Positions 14,552 through 18,479 of a stretch of 18,479 nucleotides of DNA are shown here, piece by piece. How positions within the stretch are numbered: position 1 is the stretch's first letter; each line of letters begins with the position of its first letter. The translations under genes and the position numbers were made by a program. The notes beneath the pieces were generated by a model. It did not search any database. It worked only from the letters and a program-made list of their open reading frames with translations, and had not been told where the DNA came from. Source of the DNA: Clostridia bacterium (lineage in GTDB: Bacteria > Bacillota > Clostridia > Oscillospirales > CAG-272); NCBI GenBank assembly GCA_017461825.1, contig JAFTXB010000275.1:1-18479 (forward strand), read 5' to 3'.

Positions 14552-15379
14552 ATGCTTAAAAGAGAAGAGATCAGAATCAGAGATCCGTTTATTTTGACGG
14601 ATACCGAAAATCAATGCTACTATATGTACGGTACAACCGCTTTGGAGCCGCATTGTCTCAAAGCAAAAAACACCTTTTCTGTGTACCGTTCCAAGGATCT
14701 TGAGCATTTTGAGGAGCCGAAGATCATTTTTGACGGCTCAAAGGTTAATTTTTGGGCAGACCGTGATTTTTGGGCGCCCGAGGTTCATCGGCATAACGGA
14801 AAGTATTATCTGTTTGGTAGCTGTAAGGCGGACGGAAAATGCAGAGCAACGCATATTTTCGTGTGCGATACCCCCGACGGAGAATTTGTACCGTTGACCG
14901 AAAAGCCCATCACACCCGAAGGCTGGGAGTGTCTGGACGGCACGTTTTGGGTTGAGGACGGTGTCCCGTATATCATTTTTTCACACGAATGGAAGCAGGT
15001 GATCGACGGAGAGATCTGGGCAATGCCGTTATCAGAGGATCTCAAGCACACTATAGGTGATCCCTTTATGCTGTTTCGTGCATCGGAGAATCCAAACGTA
15101 AGCCCCTCCGCCAGCGGTGCATATATCACAGACGGTCCGTTTATGTACACTGAAAACGGACGGCTTTGTATGGTGTGGTCATCTCTATATCAAGGGCGTT
15201 ATCTGGTGCTTGGGGCTGAGAGTGATTCTTTGAAAGGAAAGTGGATACACAGCGGGAGCAGATTTGATTTTGACGGAGGACATGCTATGCTGTTTCAGCG
15301 CCTTGACGGTGTCAGAATGATCTCACTCCATGCTCCCAATAAGGCGGACTTTGAAAGACCGTTTTTTTGTGAGTTTTAA
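14552..15379 (+). CDS. GH43-like five-bladed propeller glycosidase
   Basis: A single-domain clan GH-F type protein of 275 residues without signal peptide. Visible are Ile-Arg-Asp-Pro-Phe-Ile (9-14; Asp11 as candidate catalytic base), Phe-Trp-Ala-Pro-Glu-Val (73-78), Leu-Asp-Gly-Thr-Phe-Trp (128-133; Asp129 candidate pKa modulator), Asp-Gly-Glu-Ile-Trp (152-156; Glu154 candidate acid), Thr-Asp-Gly-Pro-Phe (193-197) and Gly-Gly-His-Ala-Met (242-246). These are usual GH43 features, but GH43 covers arabinosidases, xylosidases, galactosidases and galactofuranosidases, so I do not name a substrate. A related family such as GH117 is also possible. AAAGGA lies 10 bases before the ATG, close to the end of the previous gene. 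Its neighbours suggest a role inside the cell on an imported host-type oligosaccharide. Confidence 0.78.
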   Translation: MLKREEIRIRDPFILTDTENQCYYMYGTTALEPHCLKAKNTFSVYRSKDLEHFEEPKIIFDGSKVNFWADRDFWAPEVHRHNGKYYLFGSCKADGKCRATHIFVCDTPDGEFVPLTEKPITPEGWECLDGTFWVEDGVPYIIFSHEWKQVIDGEIWAMPLSEDLKHTIGDPFMLFRASENPNVSPSASGAYITDGPFMYTENGRLCMVWSSLYQGRYLVLGAESDSLKGKWIHSGSRFDFDGGHAMLFQRLDGVRMISLHAPNKADFERPFFCEF

Positions 15380-15422
15380 AAGCTGATCCACCTAAAACTT
15401 ACCAACGTATGGGAGAATGAAT

Positions 15423-16061
15423 ATGAAAAACGTAATAAAAGGGCAGGATGAGCTCATGATGAAAAAAACGATCAAGATCGCCTGTGCCGGTGACAGCTTG
15501 ACCTTTGGCGCGGGGCATCCCGAAAGCGCATATCCGCTTGTGCTGCAATCTCTTTTAGGCAACGGATATGAAGTAAAAAATTTCGGAGCGGGGGGACGTA
15601 CCGCAACCGAAGGATTAAGCGATGCGGCGCACGCCGACCGTTCCTACAATATGACGCAGGCTTACCGTGACAGCATTGCCATGAGAGCCGATATTGTTAT
15701 CATATGTTTGGGGACAAATGACCTTTGGGAAGGCGATCTCATAAGTGAAGAGGGGAGAGAACGCTATATCATGGGAATGAAAAACCTGATTGCCGACTAT
15801 CGGAGTGCAGGTGCAAAAACCGTTTATATCTGTTATCCGCCCTATGCACTCAATCCGCCTTACAATCGGGTAGGAGAATTGACCTTGCCTCTCGTTGATC
15901 GCGTGGCGGCAGAATGTGGTGTAGAGGTGATCGATTTTTATTCCGCGACCCTGCAAAATCAAGAGCTGATCGATTCCGATCGACTGCACCTGACCGCCGA
16001 AGGATACAAAACAATGGCAACGCTCGTTTGCCGAAAAATAACCGAAAAGGCTTTTGAATAA
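15423..16061 (+). CDS. SGNH/GDSL esterase, possibly a sugar O-acetylesterase
   Basis: Ser-hydrolase of the SGNH fold, 212 residues from this start, cytoplasmic. Block I is Gly-Asp-Ser-Leu-Thr-Phe-Gly (nucleophile Ser25), block II Gly57-Gly58, block III Gly-Thr-Asn-Asp (Asn99) and block V Asp-Arg-Leu-His-Leu (Asp186, His189), so all catalytic positions are present. In a sialic-acid locus a plausible job is removal of O-acetyl groups from sialic acid or other sugars, which is inference from context. The start is uncertain: GGGAGA (15411-15416) touches an ATG at 15417, making 15423 better spaced. AGGA (15445-15448) fits ATGs at 15456 and 15459, where family homology begins. It is the last gene of the run and is followed by a perfect hairpin. 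Confidence 0.85.
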   Translation: MKNVIKGQDELMMKKTIKIACAGDSLTFGAGHPESAYPLVLQSLLGNGYEVKNFGAGGRTATEGLSDAAHADRSYNMTQAYRDSIAMRADIVIICLGTNDLWEGDLISEEGRERYIMGMKNLIADYRSAGAKTVYICYPPYALNPPYNRVGELTLPLVDRVAAECGVEVIDFYSATLQNQELIDSDRLHLTAEGYKTMATLVCRKITEKAFE

Positions 16062-16091
16062 GAGTGCTGTAATGTTCAAATAAAAATAGGG

Positions 16092-16132
16092 GATCGGTCT
16101 CAAATTCGGACAATTTGAGACCGATCTCTTTT
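16092..16132 (+). terminator. Strong terminator, probably bidirectional
   Basis: GATCGGTCTCAAATT (16092-16106) and its exact 15-bp complement (16112-16126) enclose a 5-base loop and are followed by TCTTTT. Read on the minus strand the stem is followed by a run ending in TATTTTTATTT. It sits between convergent genes, so it probably stops transcription from both sides. Confidence 0.9.
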
Positions 16133-16991
16133 ACCCCCCAAAAGCTCGCATCAAAGCGGTAAACAGCATGCAAAGCATGACACCGACAGCGGTTGGGAGC
16201 AGTGCGGCAACGGCTGTCCATTTCAGACTGCCGGTTTCTTTTTTGACCGTCAAAAGCGTGGTGGAGCAGGGCCAATGCAAGAGAAAGAAGATCAATACGC
16301 TGACTGCTGTCATCCACGTCCAGCCGTTGGCAACAAACAGCGCGCGTGTCTCGGCAAGGCTGTTCAGTTCGGTTAAGGTTCCGTTGGAAAGATACCCCAT
16401 GATCATGAGGGGAATAACGATCTCATTTGCGGGAAATCCCAATATAAACGCCATCAAAATGATTCCGTCCATCCCCAAAAGCCTTGCAAACGGATCCAAA
16501 AAGTCGGCACATGCCGCAAGCAGGCTCACGTCTGACACCGATACGTTGGCAAGGATCCAAATGACCAATCCTGCGGGTGCCGCCACGGCAACTGCTCTGC
16601 CCAGTACAAACAGCGTTCGGTCAAAGATCGAGCGCACCAGAACCTTGCCCACCTGCGGCATACGGTAGGGCGGCATTTCCAGCACAAAGGACGAGGGCAT
16701 GCCGCGCAAAAGCGTTTTTGAAAGCAGCTTTGTTGCCGCAAAGGTAAAAAGTACGCCAAGGACGATCAAGGCACAGAGCAGGATCGCGGCAAAAAATGAT
16801 GCTCCGATACTTCCCGAAAAGCCGATAAAAAACATGGTGAGCACCGCGATCAATGCGGGAAACCGACCGTTGCACGGCACAAAGCTGTTGGTCAGTATCG
16901 CCAAAAGACGCTCGCGCGGGGAATCGATAATACGGCACCCCACAACCCCTGCCGCATTGCAGCCAAAGCCCATGCACATGGGTAGTTGATA
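16131..16991 (-). pseudogene. feoB: C-terminal remnant of ferrous iron transporter FeoB
   Basis: Minus-strand frame of up to 286 codons matching only the last part of FeoB, a ~650-800-residue membrane Fe2+ transporter with an N-terminal G domain. Present are Gly-Phe-Gly-Cys-Asn-Ala-Ala-Gly-Val, Phe-Val-Pro-Cys-Asn-Gly-Arg-Phe-Pro, Glu-Met-Pro-Pro-Tyr-Arg-Met-Pro, Gly-Phe-Pro-Ala-Asn-Glu-Ile and His-Trp-Pro-Cys-Ser-Thr-Thr-Leu-Leu-Thr, with about six hydrophobic segments. The G domain, first membrane helices and any feoA are missing. The frame meets a stop at 16992-16994, and FeoB-like residues continue only a few codons past the first ATG (complement of 16977-16979), so the gene is broken at about 16985-17000. 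No ribosome site precedes that ATG. The C-terminus looks complete. The remaining sequence is undecayed, suggesting a recent break, perhaps by insertion of the segment to the right. Confidence 0.85.
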
Positions 16992-17052
16992 TCAGGATAT
17001 TATTTTTTCAGAAAGAAGCAAGGTTGGTTGCCGTAGTGAGCAAGATTGTACC

Positions 17053-17082
17053 TTTGCTTTTTTCTCCTTTGTGTGATACAAT
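17053..17082 (+). promoter_or_regulatory. Probable promoter with extended -10
   Basis: TGATACAAT (17074-17082) is a good extended -10, TG plus TACAAT. A weak -35 TTTGCT (17053-17058) lies 18 bases upstream. It points to the small gene 26 bases downstream. Confidence 0.55.
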
Positions 17083-17107
17083 ATAGGCGCAAGGGAGGGA
17101 TGAACCC

Positions 17108-17275
17108 ATGAAAAAGAGTAGACCGAATGTGTATCGTCTGAAACTGACAAACTTTGAATTGCGCGTGATGGTAAACATACTGAACGAGCGCCGTCTAAAA
17201 ATGAACGCCAACGGCGAGGATCCCACTGACGTATCAGATATCATTCTCAAATGCCTCGATGCGTTGGAATCCTGA
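17108..17275 (+). CDS. Small 55-residue protein of a mobile-element type
   Basis: GGGAGG (17093-17098) lies 9 bases before the ATG, and a promoter-like sequence is just upstream. The product is basic at the start (Met-Lys-Lys-Ser-Arg-Pro-Asn-Val-Tyr-Arg), has a central amphipathic stretch with Glu-Leu-Arg-Val-Met-Val, and ends with a helix Val-Ser-Asp-Ile-Ile-Leu-Lys-Cys-Leu-Asp. It has no membrane segment. Small proteins of this kind next to parB occur, to my recollection, in conjugative elements of Clostridia; no named family is assigned. A DNA-binding or relaxosome accessory role would fit its charge and location but is inference. A terminator follows at 17293-17339. Confidence 0.7.
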   Translation: MKKSRPNVYRLKLTNFELRVMVNILNERRLKMNANGEDPTDVSDIILKCLDALES

Positions 17276-17292
17276 CAATCGAATAGGCTGAT

Positions 17293-17339
17293 AGCCGATC
17301 TTATGACTACGAAAGTAGAAATGAGATCGGCTTTTTTTA
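17293..17339 (+). terminator. Forked terminator between the small gene and parB
   Basis: AGCCGATCT (17293-17301) pairs with AGATCGGCT (17324-17332), followed by a run of T. The 22-base loop holds its own hairpin, CTAC-GAAA-GTAG (17307-17318), with a GNRA-type tetraloop. Confidence 0.8.
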
Positions 17340-17387
17340 TTTCCCAAAATACAGATCAAATTAAAGAAAGGAGTTTTCCTTATAACA

Positions 17388-18290
17388 ATGGAAGAAAACA
17401 GAGAGGTCAAGCGGGAAAAGGTGAGGTCGATCCCAATCGAGCAGATCGAGGATTTCCCCGAACACCCGTTTAAGATCCAAGACGACGAGCAGATGCAGAA
17501 GCTGATTGACAGCATCCAAGCCTATGGAGTGATTACGCCCGTGGTTGCCCGTAAGATCGGGGAGGAACGTTATGAGCTGATCTCCGGTCACAGACGAAAA
17601 TACGCCTGCAAGGTGCTTGGAATCGACCGTTTACCCGTGATTGTGCGAGATATGAGCCGCGATGAAGCCGTGATTACCATGGTGGATTCTAATTTGCAGA
17701 GGGAACACATCTTGCCAAGTGAAAAAGCATTTGCTTATAAAATGAAGATGGAGGCGATGAAAAGAAAGGCAGGGAGACCGAGTAAGGAAATTTGTGTGCC
17801 ATTGGCACACAATTTTGATGGAAAGAAAACAAGAGAAATTATAGCCGAGGAAAGTGGAGAAAGCCCCGATCAAGTCCGCCGCTATATCCGCCTCACCGAA
17901 CTCACATCCGAGCTTTTGGAGCTTGTAGACCAAGGTCGGATCGCGTTTCGTCCCGCCGTAGAGCTGTCCTATTTGACCGAGGACGAGCAAAGAGATTTGT
18001 GGGAAACCATTGATAGCGAGGAGGTCACACCGTCGCTTTCCCAAGCCATTCGCATGAAGGAGTTGAGCCGAGAGGGGCGGCTCGACATGGATGCGATCTT
18101 TGATATTATGCGCGAGGAAAAGCCCAATCAAATAGAACAAGTGAAGATCCCGATGGATCGGTTCTCCAAATACTTTCCAAGGGGGACGCCCCAAAAGAGA
18201 ATTGAATCGGTGATCTTTGATGCCTTGGAGCTGTACTACAAAGAGCAGGAAAGGCAACGACGGCGCAGCACAGATCGGGATGCACGTTAA
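17388..18290 (+). CDS. ParB-family partition protein of a mobile element
   Basis: ParB/RepB/Spo0J-type DNA-binding protein of 300 residues. The N-terminal nucleotide-binding domain shows Pro-Phe-Lys-Ile (27-30), the Gly-Val-Ile-Thr-Pro-Val turn (47-52), Ser-Gly-His-Arg-Arg-Lys (66-71, the CTP/phosphate motif) and Asn-Leu-Gln-Arg-Glu (102-106). A helix-turn-helix region follows at about 147-172, and a charged C-terminal part ends in an Arg-rich tail. Chromosomal Spo0J has the same core. The absence of a parA upstream and the small accessory gene next door fit the single ParB genes of integrative conjugative elements better. Ribosome site AGAAAGGAG (17365-17373) lies 14 bases from the ATG, longer than usual, but no better start is seen. 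Expression may need its own promoter, since a terminator precedes it; none is obvious. Confidence 0.87.
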   Translation: MEENREVKREKVRSIPIEQIEDFPEHPFKIQDDEQMQKLIDSIQAYGVITPVVARKIGEERYELISGHRRKYACKVLGIDRLPVIVRDMSRDEAVITMVDSNLQREHILPSEKAFAYKMKMEAMKRKAGRPSKEICVPLAHNFDGKKTREIIAEESGESPDQVRRYIRLTELTSELLELVDQGRIAFRPAVELSYLTEDEQRDLWETIDSEEVTPSLSQAIRMKELSREGRLDMDAIFDIMREEKPNQIEQVKIPMDRFSKYFPRGTPQKRIESVIFDALELYYKEQERQRRRSTDRDAR

Positions 18291-18307
18291 TTTGCATACA
18301 AGGGGGA

Positions 18308-18343
18308 AGTCTGCCTATTTTCAAAAAGATAGGCAGGCTTTTT
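18308..18343 (+). terminator. Rho-independent terminator after parB
   Basis: AGTCTGCCTAT (18308-18318) pairs with ATAGGCAGGCT (18329-18339), with one G-T pair, followed by TTTT. An outer AAGGGGGA (18300-18307) can pair with TCCCCCTT (18350-18357), lengthening the fold. Confidence 0.8.
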
Positions 18344-18402
18344 CTGTTCTCCCCCTTCCTCACACTCCAACCACCTAATACTTTCCGACCAAGGATTACT
18401 TA

Positions 18403-18435
18403 CCGAGAGAGGATATACCAATATATCTCTTTCGG
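18403..18435 (+). promoter_or_regulatory. Hairpin near the window end
   Basis: CCGAGAGAGGATAT pairs imperfectly with ATATATCTCTTTCGG, followed by GATTTTTATA. It could be a terminator or a leader structure for the next gene, because a ribosome-site-like GAGGTGA (18450-18455) follows. The ATGs at 18456 and 18465 stop at once (TGA 18471-18473), while those at 18470 and 18473 stay open to the window end. A gene probably begins here but cannot be read. Confidence 0.4.
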
Positions 18436-18479
18436 GATTTTTATATAGCGAGGTGATGATAAATATGACATGATGAACC

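Noticed and set aside
16168..16668. Plus-strand 166-codon frame opposite feoB
   Set aside because: The minus-strand FeoB motifs are unmistakable; the plus frame is its shadow.
1..18479. tRNA, rRNA, CRISPR or insertion-sequence transposase genes
   Set aside because: No tRNA-like cloverleaf, rRNA stretch, regular spaced repeats or transposase motif was seen by eye on either strand; a covariance-model scan was not possible.

Overview
The window looks like chromosome from a gut-type Clostridia (Oscillospiraceae/Christensenellales-like), probably metagenomic. The reasons are strong AAAGGAG-type ribosome sites, a Gram-positive lipoprotein, secreted proteins with Thr/Glu-rich linkers and a short membrane tail, and a large plus-strand glycan-degradation locus. 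Taxonomy is inferred from protein style only.

Layout. (1) 1-904: the 3' end of a secreted-type protein of unknown function and a 44-residue small protein. (2) 1162-4201: an orphan solute-binding lipoprotein, then a secreted, membrane-tailed GLUG-type surface protein. (3) 4348-10191: N-acetylneuraminate lyase (nanA) followed by three paralogous GH33-type sialidases. One has no signal peptide, one is secreted with GLUG-like and C-terminal modules, and one is secreted with a linker and membrane tail. A terminator at 10201-10240 closes this block. (4) 10361-16061: a second run with its own promoter, encoding a GH29 fucosidase, a GH36 alpha-galactosidase or alpha-N-acetylgalactosaminidase, a nucleoside-hydrolase-family protein, a GH43-like glycosidase and an SGNH esterase. 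None of these has a signal peptide. A perfect hairpin terminator at 16092-16132 ends it. (5) 16131-16991, minus strand: the C-terminal part of FeoB, cut off at its 5' end. (6) 17000 to the end: a 55-residue protein, a ParB-family protein and several hairpins, probably the edge of an integrated conjugative or plasmid-like element.

Together, blocks 2-4 read as a locus for stripping capped host glycans (mucin O-glycans or similar). Surface sialidases release sialic acid and NanA cleaves it to N-acetylmannosamine and pyruvate. Intracellular fucosidase, alpha-Gal/GalNAc-ase, GH43 and esterase would process imported oligosaccharides. No ABC permease, sialic acid transporter, nanE, nanK or regulator is encoded in the window.

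The most unusual points are: one sialidase catalytic core in three predicted cellular settings; two accessory modules shared between neighbouring but otherwise unrelated secreted proteins; a common Gly-Cys-x-Ser/membrane/basic C-terminal tail on two proteins; the small 44-residue protein; and the truncated feoB beside a ParB-bearing segment.
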